A stretch of DNA of 64,000 nt from Sphingomonas faeni (GTDB lineage: Bacteria > Pseudomonadota > Alphaproteobacteria > Sphingomonadales > Sphingomonadaceae): NCBI RefSeq assembly GCF_024273235.1, contig NZ_JANBVH010000022.1, positions 17,235 through 81,234 on the forward strand, given 5' to 3'. Of the stretch, positions 8,324 to 19,398 are shown piece by piece; the stretch's first letter is position 1; every line of letters starts with the position of its first letter. The translations under genes were made by a program, and so were the position numbers. The notes below the pieces were generated by a model that saw only the letters and a list, made by a program, of their open reading frames with translations, did no database searches and was not told the origin of the DNA.

Positions 8324-8887
8324 ATGAACCCGACGAGCGATCCTCTTCACCCCGGCAACCTGCCGGAGGCCGACGATGGCCCGGACGCCGCTGCGCCAGA
8401 GAGCGCTTTTACCGAGATGCGCGATCGCTGGATGCGATCGCAGGCCGAGATCGCCAACGTCCGGACCCGCGCGCGGCGCGACGTCGACGACGCTCGCCAG
8501 TTCGCGGTGCAGAAATTCGCGACCGATGTCGTCGAGGCCGCCGAGAACTTGCATCGCGGTTTGGAAGGCCTGCCGGCTGCGTCCGCGCATGAATCCGAGA
8601 ACATGACCGGGATTCGGCGCGGGCTGCTCGAGATCGAGCGGGGCTTTATCGGCGTTCTCGAACGCAACGGGGTCAAGCGCGACGATCCGGCGGGATCGTT
8701 ATTCGATCCCAATCTGCATCAGGCAATGTCCGAGCAAGAGGCGGTGGGGGTTAAGCCCGGCACGATCCTCCAGACCCTGGCGCCGACCTGGACGCTGAAC
8801 GGAAGGCTGCTGCGACCGGCGATGGTCATTGTCGCCAAGGCAGCCTCCGCGCCGCCGCCCGCCACACCACGGCGTCCGGCGCACTAG
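8324..8887 (+). CDS. grpE: Nucleotide exchange factor GrpE
   Basis: 187 residues from ATG 8324; an in-frame TTG lies 15 bases earlier. An acidic N-terminal tail is followed by the long helix (MRDRWMRSQAEIANVRTRAR) and the family segment DPNLHQAMSEQEAVGVKPGT, then the beta domain ending LLRPAMVIVAKA. GrpE dimers release ADP from DnaK. It lies about 100 bases before dnaK and is separated from cbpA-cbpM by a FixJ-like box, so it may be a separately inducible transcript. The ribosome site is weak. Confidence 0.92.
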   Translation: MNPTSDPLHPGNLPEADDGPDAAAPESAFTEMRDRWMRSQAEIANVRTRARRDVDDARQFAVQKFATDVVEAAENLHRGLEGLPAASAHESENMTGIRRGLLEIERGFIGVLERNGVKRDDPAGSLFDPNLHQAMSEQEAVGVKPGTILQTLAPTWTLNGRLLRPAMVIVAKAASAPPPATPRRPAH

Positions 8888-8901
8888 ACCTACCACCGGA
8901 A

Positions 8902-8929
8902 GGGTCTGTCGGTCGATCGCATCAGACCC
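8902..8929 (+). other. Hairpin between grpE and dnaK
   Basis: A 7-bp inverted repeat GGGTCTG (8902-8908) and CAGACCC (8923-8929) with a 14-base loop. There is no T-run, so it is more likely an RNA processing or stability element than a terminator; it may set the grpE:dnaK ratio. Confidence 0.35.
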
Positions 8930-8991
8930 CTGTCTCCCAATGAACCGCAAATGCCCGAGAGCCGATGCGCTTCCCACCCAAGGATAAGATC

Positions 8992-10892
<1,901 letters not shown>

Positions 10893-10896
<4 letters not shown>

Positions 10897-12455
10897 GCAA
10901 GGCGGCCGCTGGACGCCGCTATCACGCGGAGCGCCGGCGGCCGACACAGGATCCACAGGAAGTCGAACTCAAGTTCCAGCTGTCGGCGGACGATCGTATC
11001 GTCATCGAGGCGAGCAATGCTTTGTCGGCGCTGGAACCGACCGAGGTGCATCAGATCACCACTTATTTCGACACGCCGAAAGGCGTGCTCGATGCCGCTG
11101 GGATCACCCTGCGCGTTCGAACTGTTGGTGGAATATTCATCCAGACCGTCAAGTCGCGCGACCAGGGGACCTGCTTGGCCAGCATCCGCGGCGAGTGGGA
11201 ATGCGAGATTGCAAGCCCCGCGCCCGATCTCTCGCGGCTCGGCGAGGTGCCGCAGCTGGCCGAGATGGTCGAATACCTGGCCGGTGGGTTGAATCCGATG
11301 TTCGTGACCGACGTCCAGCGCACGATCCGCACCGCCACGCTTGGCAGCGGATGCGTGGTCGAAGTCGCGATCGACACAGGCAAGATCGAGGCCGGCAGCC
11401 GATCGGAGCCCATTTTCGAGATTGAGCTGGAACTGAAAGCGGGTCCGCCTGGGCCGATGTACGTCTTCGCCCGCATCCTGCAGTCGGCAGCGCCGATGTG
11501 GATCTCCACTGAGAGCAAAGCGACGCGCGGCTGGCGGCTCAGAACCGGCCAGACCGCCGCCATCCGGCTTGCAACCGCCCCGCTGCTCGATCCAGACGCC
11601 GACGCGACGCAGGGCTTCCGTCACATCCTCCACGCGGCGATGGGGCATCTCACAGCCAATATCGGGCCGACATTGCGCGGCGATCCCGAAGGCCTGCATC
11701 AGATGCGGATCGCGCTGCGCGCGGCGCGCGCGACACTACAACTTTTCGCACCCGCGCTCGACCGTGCGATGGTGGCCCAGTTCGATGACAGCTTGCAGGC
11801 GGTCTGCCGCACATTCGGGATAGCGCGCGACTGGGATGTTTTCTGCCTCGAGACGCTTCCCGAGGCAACGCGCGCCTTACCGAGCGCGCGTTTGGGGGAC
11901 TTGGTGCCAGTGGCGGAGGATCGCCGCGAGCAGTCGCACCGCAACGTCAATGAAATCGTTCGCGGCCCGCACTTTACCGCGATGCTACTCGCGCTGGCGA
12001 CTTGGGCCGAACCGACTTCTGGAAGCGATCGCGGCGATGCCGTCGCTCCCGCCGGCCGCAATCTCGGGCCGCTTGCGCCGGAGCTGCTCGCCCGAGTCGC
12101 CGCGAAAACGCGGAAGCGCGGCCGGAAGGTCACTCGGCTTTCGCCGGAGCGACTTCATCGCTTCCGCAAAGCGCTCGACAGGCTGTGCAGCGATTGCACG
12201 GCCTTGGCCGCGCTGTTCCCGAACCACCGGGAAACCGTCTATCATGCCCGGTGTGTCGCGCTGCAGGGCATTCTCGGCGCAGCCAACGATGCGGTCGTGG
12301 CGCAGGCAATTGCGCGCAGGTTGAGCGTTCGACCAGATCTCATGGCCCCGGTGGAGGCGCTGCTCGATTGGAGCAAGGCACGCCGGGCGGCAGCGCTGAC
12401 CGGCCTACAGTCGGCGACACATGCTTTTCGGTCGGGCGCGCCCTTTTGGAGCTGA
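10893..12455 (+). CDS. CYTH-CHAD domain protein
   Basis: 520 residues. The N-terminal half (about 17-215) is a CYTH triphosphate tunnel domain, recognised by [13 protein letters not shown] (the ExExK pattern), [20 protein letters not shown] and the later acidic strand [10 protein letters not shown]. The C-terminal half (about 235-510) is a CHAD helical domain rich in conserved His ([20 protein letters not shown] and [10 protein letters not shown]). CHAD binds inorganic polyphosphate; CYTH hydrolyses tri- or polyphosphate in relatives. It overlaps dnaK by 4 bases, linking polyphosphate metabolism and the chaperone operon. Confidence 0.9.
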
Positions 12456-12470
12456 GCGCATAGCGTTCGC

Positions 12471-12490
12471 TTCCGCCCTCTGCGGCGGAA
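12471..12490. terminator. Hairpin between convergent CYTH-CHAD and ackA genes
   Basis: A perfect 7-bp stem, TTCCGCC (12471-12477) and GGCGGAA (12484-12490), with a 6-base loop, sits in the 85-base gap between converging genes. There is no clear T-run, so the terminator call rests on position. Confidence 0.4.
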
Positions 12491-12540
12491 CCGGGCCTCC
12501 TACGCAATCGCTCCGGATCGTGTCGGCGCGCGACGCCGAT

Positions 12541-13596
12541 CTACGCCAAAATATCGACGCAGTGGCGAGCAATTTGCGCATTCTCTTTGGCAGGAATTAC
12601 GCGAACCCCGAAATCGCCCACCCATTTCAAACGCGCGCAGATTGCTGCCCTTACGTCCGCGTCATGTTCGCCGATTCCCCCAGTGAAAACGAGCAAGTCG
12701 ATCCCATCAAGCGCTGCGATCAGGCCGGCGATCTGCTTACTCGCCGAATAGCAGAACATATCGATAGCAAGCCGGGCGTCCGCCTCCCCGCTCGCTTTAT
12801 CCTCGAGCACGCGCATGTCGCCAGAGACGCCGGATATACCGCGCAGCCCCGACTGCTGGTCGATCATCTTCTCGAGTGCCGAGGCATCCAGCCTCTTCTC
12901 GCGCAGGAGATAGAGCAGAACGCCCGGGTCGAGATCGCCGCTACGCGTCCCCATGATCACTCCGCCCGACGGCGTCAGCCCCATGCTCGTGTCGATCGAC
13001 CGCCCGCCCTTTATGGCAGTGATGCTCGCACCGTTGCCGAGATGGGCGAGGATCACGCGGTCGGGCAGATCCTGCGCCAGCACCTGGACCGCGGATTCAC
13101 ACGACAGGCCATGAAATCCGTAGCGGCGAACGCCTTCAGTCCGTAGCGCGCGCGGAACCGGCAGGGTATAAGCGACCTCCGGAAGCGTCGCGTGGAACGC
13201 CGTGTCGAAACAGGCGACCTGCGGCAGCGCCGGATAATGCGCGATCGCCTGGTGGATCAGCCCCAGCGATGCCGGATCGTGGAGCGGCGCGAAAACCGCT
13301 GCCGCTTCGAGATGTTGCAGCACGGCTGGGCCGATCCGGCAATGTTCGGTCAGGTTTGGGCCGCCATGGACGATCCGGTGCCCGATCGCGGTCGGTGCGG
13401 GCAGGGCATTTTTACCAAGAAGACGGTCGATCCGCTCGAAAGGATTTTCGTCCTGCGGACTGGTTTCGATGTCGTCGGTCAGCAGCTCGGACAGATGGGA
13501 TGCCCCGACCTCGTACAGGCCAATCTTCAGCGAAGACGAGCCGCTGTTAAGCACCAACACGATGCTAGGCACCTCGACGGCCGGCCGCGCTTTCAC
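12541..13596 (-). CDS. ackA: Acetate kinase
   Basis: About 351 residues. Family motifs are complete: [17 protein letters not shown] at the start, [48 protein letters not shown] and [18 protein letters not shown]. It is somewhat shorter than the E. coli enzyme (400). It converts acetyl phosphate and ADP to acetate and ATP. The GTG at 13596 overlaps the stop of the phosphoketolase gene (GTGA) and has GGGAAG upstream, so it is preferred over an ATG at 13611. Substrate-level ATP from phosphoketolase-made acetyl phosphate is the evident role. Confidence 0.93.
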   Translation of the reverse strand: MKARPAVEVPSIVLVLNSGSSSLKIGLYEVGASHLSELLTDDIETSPQDENPFERIDRLLGKNALPAPTAIGHRIVHGGPNLTEHCRIGPAVLQHLEAAAVFAPLHDPASLGLIHQAIAHYPALPQVACFDTAFHATLPEVAYTLPVPRALRTEGVRRYGFHGLSCESAVQVLAQDLPDRVILAHLGNGASITAIKGGRSIDTSMGLTPSGGVIMGTRSGDLDPGVLLYLLREKRLDASALEKMIDQQSGLRGISGVSGDMRVLEDKASGEADARLAIDMFCYSASKQIAGLIAALDGIDLLVFTGGIGEHDADVRAAICARLKWVGDFGVRVIPAKENAQIARHCVDILA

Positions 13597-15983
13597 TCCC
13601 GCACTTCCCACTTCCAGTTGCGGACCTCGGGCAGATCTTCGCCATGCGCGTCGATATAACGATTATGCTCGACCAATTTGTCGCGCATCTGCTGCTTCAG
13701 ATAGGCGCCCTTGCTGCCGAGCGCGGGCAGCGCGTCGATCGCGTCCTGGACAAGATGGAAGCGGTCGATCCCGTTCTGGACGCGCATGTCGAAGGGTGTC
13801 GTGATCGTGCCCTCTTCCTGATAGCCGCGCACCTGCAGGTTGCGATTGGCACGGTGGTAAGTCAGCCGCTGCACGAGCCCAGGATAACCATGGAACGCAA
13901 AGACGATCGGTGTGTCGCGGGTGAACAGCGAGTCATAGTCGGCGTCGCTCAGGCCATGGGGATGCTCAGCACACGGCTGGAGCCGCATGAGGTCGACGAT
14001 GTTGACGACGCGCACGCGCACCTCGGGCAGATGCTCGCGCAGGATCGAGACCGCGGCCAGCACCTCCAGCGTCGGCGTGTCGCCACAGCATGCCATGATC
14101 ACATCGGGTTCGCCGCCCTGGTCGTTGCTTGCCCACTGCCAGATGCCGATCCCCTGCGTGCAGTGCGCGATCGCCTGGTCCATCGTCAGCCATTGCGGCA
14201 GCGCATGCTTGCCGGCGATGACGACGTTCACATATTGCCGGCTGCGCAGGCAGTGATCGACCACCGACAACAGGCAGTTGGCATCCGGCGGGAGATAGGC
14301 GCGCACGATATCGGCCTTCTTGTTGATGACATGGTCGAGGAACCCCGGATCCTGGTGCGTGAAGCCGTTATGGTCCTGCTGCCAGACGTGCGACGACAGA
14401 ATGTAGTTGAGCGAAGCGACGTCGCGCCGCCAGGGCAGTTCGGAGGTGACCTTGAGCCACTTCGCATGCTGGCTGAACATCGAATCGACGATGCGGATAA
14501 AGGCTTCGTAGCTGTCGAACAGGCCGTGCCGTCCGGTCAGCAGATAGCCTTCGAGCCAGCCCTGGCACTGGTGCTCGCTGAGCATGCCGTCGAGCACCCG
14601 ACCGGAGGGGGCGAGCGACTCATCGCCCGGTATGACTTCGGCATCCCACTGGCGGTCGGTCACCTCGAACACGCCGCTGAGCATGTTCGAAAGTGTCTCG
14701 TCGGGCCCGAAGACGCGGAAATTGCGCTCTTCCTGGTTAAGGCTGACAACGTCACGCAAAAAGTAGCCGAGCACGCGCATGTCCTGCGCCTCGCGCGATC
14801 CCGGCGCTTCGATCGTGAAGGCATGGTCGCGGAAGTCCGGCATGCGCAGGTCGCGCAGCAGCATACCGCCATTTGCGTGGGGGTTGGAACCCATCCGCCG
14901 ATCACCCTTGGGCGCAAGCGCGGCCAGCTCGGGGATCAGCCCGCCGGCGTCGTCAAACAGCTCCTCGGCGCGGTAGCTCTTCATCCATTCTTCGAGCAGC
15001 ACGACGTTTTCCGGGTGCGCCGGGTCGACGATCAACGGCACCTGGTGCGAGCGGAAAGTGCCTTCGACCGGCAGTCCGTCGACGGTTTTCGGTCCGGTCC
15101 AGCCTTTGGGCGAGCGCAGCACGATCATTGGCCAATGAGGGCGCTCGCTAAGGCCCTTGCCGCGCGCCTCTGCCTGAATGGCATGGATCTGCGCAATGGC
15201 CTGATCGGTAGCAGCGGCCATCTGCCGGTGCATCGTCATCGGATCCGAGCCCTCGACGAAGATCGGATCCCATCCGCATCCCCGGAAGAACTGCTCAAGT
15301 TCATAATGCGGGATCCGCGCCAGTACGGTCGGGCTGCTGATCTTGTAGCCGTTGAGATGCAGGATCGGCAGAACGACTCCGTCGCCCACGGGATCGAGGA
15401 ACTTGTTCGAATGCCAAGCGGTCGCCAGCGGCCCGGTCTCGGCTTCGCCGTCGCCGACCACGCACGCGACGATCAGGTCGGGATTGTCGAACACCGCCCC
15501 GAACGCGTGGGAAAGCGAATAGCCAAGCTCGCCGCCCTCGTGGATCGACCCTGGCGTCGAGGGTGCGACATGGCTGGAGATACCGCCCGGGAAGGAGAAT
15601 TGGGTAAATAACCTTTTGAGCCCGGCCATGTCCTGGCTAATGTTCGGATACACCTCGCTATACGAGCCCTCGAGATAAGTCTGGCCGACGATCGCCGGGC
15701 CGCCATGCCCAGGGCCCGCGACATAGAGCATGTTCAGGTCATGCTCGACGATCACCCGATTGAGATGGGTGTAGATGAAATTCTGGCCCGGGCTCGTGCC
15801 CCAATGGCCGACCACCAATGGTTTCACATGGGCGAGCGTCAGCGGCTCGCGCAGCATCGGATTGTCATAGAGATAGAGCTGTCCGACCGAGATATAGTTC
15901 GAGGCGCGCCAATAGGCGTCTAGCCGGCCTAGCTCGCTTTCCGTCAGGCCCTTGGGCTGTGGTCGTGCTACCATCGCGTCCAT
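13593..15983 (-). CDS. xfp: Phosphoketolase (xylulose-5-P / fructose-6-P)
   Basis: About 796 residues, the usual length. Typical segments include [20 protein letters not shown] near the N-terminus, [20 protein letters not shown], and the thiamine-diphosphate-binding [20 protein letters not shown]. It splits xylulose-5-phosphate (or fructose-6-phosphate) to acetyl phosphate without redox cost. It is directly upstream of ackA with a 4-base overlap, so acetyl phosphate is converted to ATP. ATG 15983 (MDAMVARPQ) is preferred over 15974; the reading frame also stays open upstream without plausible starts. Confidence 0.94.
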   Translation of the reverse strand: MDAMVARPQPKGLTESELGRLDAYWRASNYISVGQLYLYDNPMLREPLTLAHVKPLVVGHWGTSPGQNFIYTHLNRVIVEHDLNMLYVAGPGHGGPAIVGQTYLEGSYSEVYPNISQDMAGLKRLFTQFSFPGGISSHVAPSTPGSIHEGGELGYSLSHAFGAVFDNPDLIVACVVGDGEAETGPLATAWHSNKFLDPVGDGVVLPILHLNGYKISSPTVLARIPHYELEQFFRGCGWDPIFVEGSDPMTMHRQMAAATDQAIAQIHAIQAEARGKGLSERPHWPMIVLRSPKGWTGPKTVDGLPVEGTFRSHQVPLIVDPAHPENVVLLEEWMKSYRAEELFDDAGGLIPELAALAPKGDRRMGSNPHANGGMLLRDLRMPDFRDHAFTIEAPGSREAQDMRVLGYFLRDVVSLNQEERNFRVFGPDETLSNMLSGVFEVTDRQWDAEVIPGDESLAPSGRVLDGMLSEHQCQGWLEGYLLTGRHGLFDSYEAFIRIVDSMFSQHAKWLKVTSELPWRRDVASLNYILSSHVWQQDHNGFTHQDPGFLDHVINKKADIVRAYLPPDANCLLSVVDHCLRSRQYVNVVIAGKHALPQWLTMDQAIAHCTQGIGIWQWASNDQGGEPDVIMACCGDTPTLEVLAAVSILREHLPEVRVRVVNIVDLMRLQPCAEHPHGLSDADYDSLFTRDTPIVFAFHGYPGLVQRLTYHRANRNLQVRGYQEEGTITTPFDMRVQNGIDRFHLVQDAIDALPALGSKGAYLKQQMRDKLVEHNRYIDAHGEDLPEVRNWKWEVRE

Positions 15984-16095
15984 CGGTGAATTCCAGCATG
16001 TTGTGACCGACTCCCGCGATCCCGAGATCAAAGCGGTGGGTCTGTCCTCAGGAGATCTGAGCGTGGAATCTACGCCGCTGGAGCGGGCCACAGCA

Positions 16096-16112
16096 GCCTC
16101 GGGAACTACCTA
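16096..16112 (-). promoter_or_regulatory. FixJ-like box 5, upstream of phosphoketolase
   Basis: Core 16099-16109, on the minus strand GTAGTTCCCGA, preceded by TAG and followed by GGC. It lies 115 bases before the xfp start. The TAG just before the core (16110-16112) is the stop codon of the upstream glycosidase gene. Confidence 0.7.
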
Positions 16113-17441
16113 TTCCCATTCCATCGCGGCGAGCAGATTGCCGACTTCGACCTTGGCGAAGGTCGTGAAGCTGTCCGCGATCGCATAGGGGAGCAGGAGC
16201 GTTCGCCCCTTCAGGACCGCGCCGCAGCTATAGATCACATTGGGCACATAGCCGTCGCGTTCCGCGCGGCGCGGCCGTAACAGCGGATGCCGCATCCGTG
16301 CCAACACTTTCGAGGGATCGTCCTTGTCGAGCAGGCAGGCGCCGATGCAGTAGTTCCGCACGGCACCGACGCCGTGTGTGATCACCAGCCATCCCTCGTC
16401 GAGCTCGATCGGCGAGCCGCAATTGCCCACCTGCACGAACTCCCACGGCCATAAGGGCGCTACCGTCTTCGTACCGCCGTTCCACTGGTACAGATCGTCC
16501 GAGGTTAGCAGCCAGATATTCTCATGATCCTGCCGGCTGAGCATGACGTAGCGCCCGTGGATTTTGCGCGGAAACAGCGCCATGCCCTTGTTGACCGTGG
16601 CATCGCCGCGCAGTGCGCTGAGCTCGAAGGTTGCGAAGTCGGTCGTGCGCAGCAATTCCTGGCGGACCAGGCCGCCACCAAAGGCGGTATAGGTTCCGAA
16701 ATAGGTGGCGATCCCGTCGTCATTCACGAAGCGCACGAGCCTGAGATCCTCGATCCCCTGCCTCTGGCGATCGGTGATCGGATAGATCACCACCTCGGAG
16801 AGATCGCGGCTGCCGTTGCAATAGAGGCGCACACCGGGATCGTCGGGCGCGCCGCCCGGGATCAGTTCGATGCGTGGCGAGATCGCCTGCGCGCTTGGGA
16901 GATCGAGCGTCACCGATCCATCCGCAGCCCACAGGCCAGTGCGGAAGGTGACCGACGAGATATGGCCTTCGCCAACGCCGCGCAGCGACAGGATGAACCG
17001 CATCGCCCCGGGCGCGACCGCCGACTGATCGGGATGCGCGACGATACTCGGGTTAAAAAGGGCGGCGGCCTCGAACGAATATTCCTCGCTGAAATAGCCA
17101 CCGATCAGTAGCGCCTGCCGGGGTCCGACGGCAGTGGCATCGATCACCGGCCCGTTCACCTCGTGATAGCGACGCGCGAGCGTATGTTCGATATCGCGGT
17201 GCCGGTCAGCGAGCCCCGTCGAGACGCGCTCCCATTCGTGATCCAGCTCGGGTCCATCCAGGCTCAGCACGCGATCGGCGATCCGTTGTGCCCGAGAGAC
17301 CCCCGGGGTCGCAAACGCCGGCGGATCGTCCGCCGGCATGAACGGCCGGATCACCACCCGAGACGGATCAGCGTGGAGGGCGAGCGCTAGATGTTCGACG
17401 AGCTCGTGTGCGGGCGTCGGGTCTTCGGCAAGCGCAGACAC
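16110..17441 (-). CDS. Glycoside hydrolase family 130-like protein
   Basis: About 443 residues ending LLAAMEWE. The blades of a five-bladed propeller are suggested by repeated segments such as ATYFGTYTAFGGG, GRYVMLSRQDHENIWL, GNCGSPIELDEGWLVITHGV and YVPNVIYSCGAV, which resemble GH130 mannoside phosphorylases/mannosidases. The exact glycan is unknown. The start is uncertain: GTG 17441 is the first plausible codon after the upstream universal-stress gene ends at 17447, and no good ribosome site is seen. It is presumably co-transcribed with that gene. Confidence 0.78.
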   Translation of the reverse strand: MSALAEDPTPAHELVEHLALALHADPSRVVIRPFMPADDPPAFATPGVSRAQRIADRVLSLDGPELDHEWERVSTGLADRHRDIEHTLARRYHEVNGPVIDATAVGPRQALLIGGYFSEEYSFEAAALFNPSIVAHPDQSAVAPGAMRFILSLRGVGEGHISSVTFRTGLWAADGSVTLDLPSAQAISPRIELIPGGAPDDPGVRLYCNGSRDLSEVVIYPITDRQRQGIEDLRLVRFVNDDGIATYFGTYTAFGGGLVRQELLRTTDFATFELSALRGDATVNKGMALFPRKIHGRYVMLSRQDHENIWLLTSDDLYQWNGGTKTVAPLWPWEFVQVGNCGSPIELDEGWLVITHGVGAVRNYCIGACLLDKDDPSKVLARMRHPLLRPRRAERDGYVPNVIYSCGAVLKGRTLLLPYAIADSFTTFAKVEVGNLLAAMEWE

Positions 17442-17446
17442 GATAG

Positions 17447-18268
17447 TCAGTTCGACAGCAAGGCGCAGCGATTGTCGCTGAGTAGCATGTCGCGCGTCAC
17501 GCCGCCGAAAGCCCATTCGCGAATCCGACTGTGGCCATAGGCTCCGGCGACGATCAAATCGGCATCGTGTTCGGTAGCAATCTTCGAGAGCCGCTCGGTG
17601 ATGTTGCCACCCAAGGGGGCCAAGTGCCGGTCTGCGGAGACACCGTGCCGCTCGAGCCAAGCGATGACCTGCCGGACCTCGATATGCACATCGCCCATCT
17701 CGGCGGTCACCGCTGCGACGACGACGTGGTCGGCGCGCTTGAGCAGCGGCAAAGCGTCGGCGATCGCCCGGCGGCATTCGCGAGAGTCGTTCCATGCGAC
17801 CATCACGGTCTCGAACACGCCCGGTGCTGCAGTCGGGGGGACGACGAGCACCGGCCGGCCCGCCCGCAGGACGAGGTCGCCGGTATCGGCATGCGTATTG
17901 CCGTTGTTGCCGCTGCCCTTGCCCACACCGGTGATCAAGAGATCGGCGGACCGCGCCTCGGCGGCGATGACATGGGCGATTGGCTCGAGCGCTGGTATCG
18001 AGCGCCACTCGAGCACATACGGCTCGAGCGCCACGCAGTCCCGGAACTCTGTCTCCGATCGTTTGAGTTCGTCATCGACGATGTCGCGTTCGGCGACCGC
18101 GAAGTCGCCGGAGTAAAAGCCGTCGCAATTGCCGATCTGGGCAGGCTGCCCGGCGGCGATCCCGATCACGCCCGCGGCGAAGCGCTCGGCCTGGCTGGCG
18201 GCAATCGCGAGGAGAGGCGCGTTGGTGCAACCCGCATCCAGATGCACCATCAGTGTTGCGTAGGTCAC
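17447..18268 (-). CDS. Tandem universal stress protein (two Usp domains)
   Basis: 273 residues starting MTYATLMVHLDAGCTNAPLL. Domain 1 spans about 1-145 and ends in DLVLRAGRPVLVVPP; domain 2 follows (VMVAWNDSRECRRAIADALP) and carries the nucleotide-binding-like DLIVAGAYGHSRIREWAFGG. Double Usp proteins are typical members of oxygen-limitation regulons. Box 6 lies 91 bases upstream. The following GH130 gene begins within a few bases of the stop, so the two form an operon. Confidence 0.92.
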   Translation of the reverse strand: MTYATLMVHLDAGCTNAPLLAIAASQAERFAAGVIGIAAGQPAQIGNCDGFYSGDFAVAERDIVDDELKRSETEFRDCVALEPYVLEWRSIPALEPIAHVIAAEARSADLLITGVGKGSGNNGNTHADTGDLVLRAGRPVLVVPPTAAPGVFETVMVAWNDSRECRRAIADALPLLKRADHVVVAAVTAEMGDVHIEVRQVIAWLERHGVSADRHLAPLGGNITERLSKIATEHDADLIVAGAYGHSRIREWAFGGVTRDMLLSDNRCALLSN

Positions 18269-18356
18269 ACAATGTCTCCCGAATGCTCGATCGAGCGGGT
18301 CACGCCGCGACGTCTCGCCGCAGGTGCCAGGTTGCAGGGGCGGGAGCGCGCCACCA

Positions 18357-18373
18357 GCGTCGGAAACTACGCA
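18357..18373 (-). promoter_or_regulatory. FixJ-like box 6, upstream of universal stress protein
   Basis: Core 18360-18370, on the minus strand GTAGTTTCCGA with TGC before and CGC after. It lies 91 bases from the Usp start at 18268. The Ala-stop codons GCG TAG of the preceding gene (stop 18367-18369) are embedded in the box. Confidence 0.7.
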
Positions 18374-19398
18374 GGCGAGAGGGGCTCGCCCTTTGTGCGC
18401 AAGACCCTTCGGATCAGCAGGTATCCGGGAAGCAACGGCAGCCAGAGCGTGAACACGCGAAGAAGCAGGGTCGCCGCAAGCGCTGCTTCGACGGAAACGC
18501 CCATAAGACTTAGCATCCCCGTCGCGCCGGCTTCGAATGTGCCGAGACCGAGCGGGATCGGACCCAATGTGGCAATCATCGAGGCGACTACCACCGCGAC
18601 GAACGTGACCGAGAAACTCACATCCTGTCCGAGAGCGCGGAAGCAGACCAGCAAGCTTGCCGCATCAAGGAAGAAGACAAGACCGTTCGCCGCGACAGCG
18701 CGACCGATTAGGGCGCGGTTAACGAGCAAGGACTTGGGCGCTTCGGCAACGATCAGGAGCAGGTTGCGTACTACGGCGAAACGGGAAAGGACAGGCGAGA
18801 GCGGGCGCTGCCCGCGCTGGCGGATCCAGATGGCGAGCCCCGGAATGGCAAGCGCCACGACCTGGAAGACGAGCACGAAGCCGGTCATCCAAAGCGAGGC
18901 GATGCCTTTGCTCCAAAGGAGGGTCAGCATCCCGAGCGCGCAGGCGCTGTAGGCCGCGTAGAAGCCGGTCATCGAGATCAGCAGCGCGGCCACCGCGACG
19001 CCACGGTCCACGGCCAACGCTGTCAGCCGCTCGACGACAAACAGGTTACCGCCCATTCCGGCGACCGGCACGACCTGATCTGCGAACAATTTGCCGATCG
19101 CGATAGGATAGAGCCGTCGGAACGACCGCGGCGAACCGGCCGCCGCCAGGACGAACTTCCATCCGCTGGCGACGCAAAGATAGGTCGCTGCCTGTAATAC
19201 AGCGGCGACCATCAGCCAGCCGGGTCGGGCCCTTCGCAACAGTGCGGCAAACGCCGCAAGATCGCCGATCCGGGCGACTGCGCCGATTACCACTGCAATC
19301 GCCGCCATGCCGAGGACCGGACCGGTATTGCGCAACATGGCGTGCCAGATCCACCGCACCAGTACCAAGCTAGCGCGCTCGCCGACGGCGAAGGCCAC
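18367..19398 (-). CDS. Lysylphosphatidylglycerol synthase-type integral membrane protein (UPF0104)
   Basis: 343 residues with about eight hydrophobic helices. Segments ARPGWLMVAAVLQAATYLCV, VPVAGMGGNLFVVERLTALA and IATLGPIPLGLGTFEAGATG match the LPG_synthase_TM/flippase-like family; no soluble aminoacyl transferase domain is present, so lipid lysylation is not implied. It overlaps the end of the Mg-ATPase gene by 29 bases; an internal ATG at 19338 would avoid overlap. It is the last gene of the operon that starts at 22515. Confidence 0.82.
   Translation of the reverse strand: MAFAVGERASLVLVRWIWHAMLRNTGPVLGMAAIAVVIGAVARIGDLAAFAALLRRARPGWLMVAAVLQAATYLCVASGWKFVLAAAGSPRSFRRLYPIAIGKLFADQVVPVAGMGGNLFVVERLTALAVDRGVAVAALLISMTGFYAAYSACALGMLTLLWSKGIASLWMTGFVLVFQVVALAIPGLAIWIRQRGQRPLSPVLSRFAVVRNLLLIVAEAPKSLLVNRALIGRAVAANGLVFFLDAASLLVCFRALGQDVSFSVTFVAVVVASMIATLGPIPLGLGTFEAGATGMLSLMGVSVEAALAATLLLRVFTLWLPLLPGYLLIRRVLRTKGEPLSPA

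Noticed and set aside
13644..15611. 655-residue open frame antisense to phosphoketolase
   Set aside because: Same reason; the opposite strand has complete phosphoketolase motifs.
17442..18008. N-terminal extension of the GH130 frame into the Usp gene
   Set aside because: The added sequence is Arg-rich, lies out of frame within the Usp gene and lacks glycosidase pattern.
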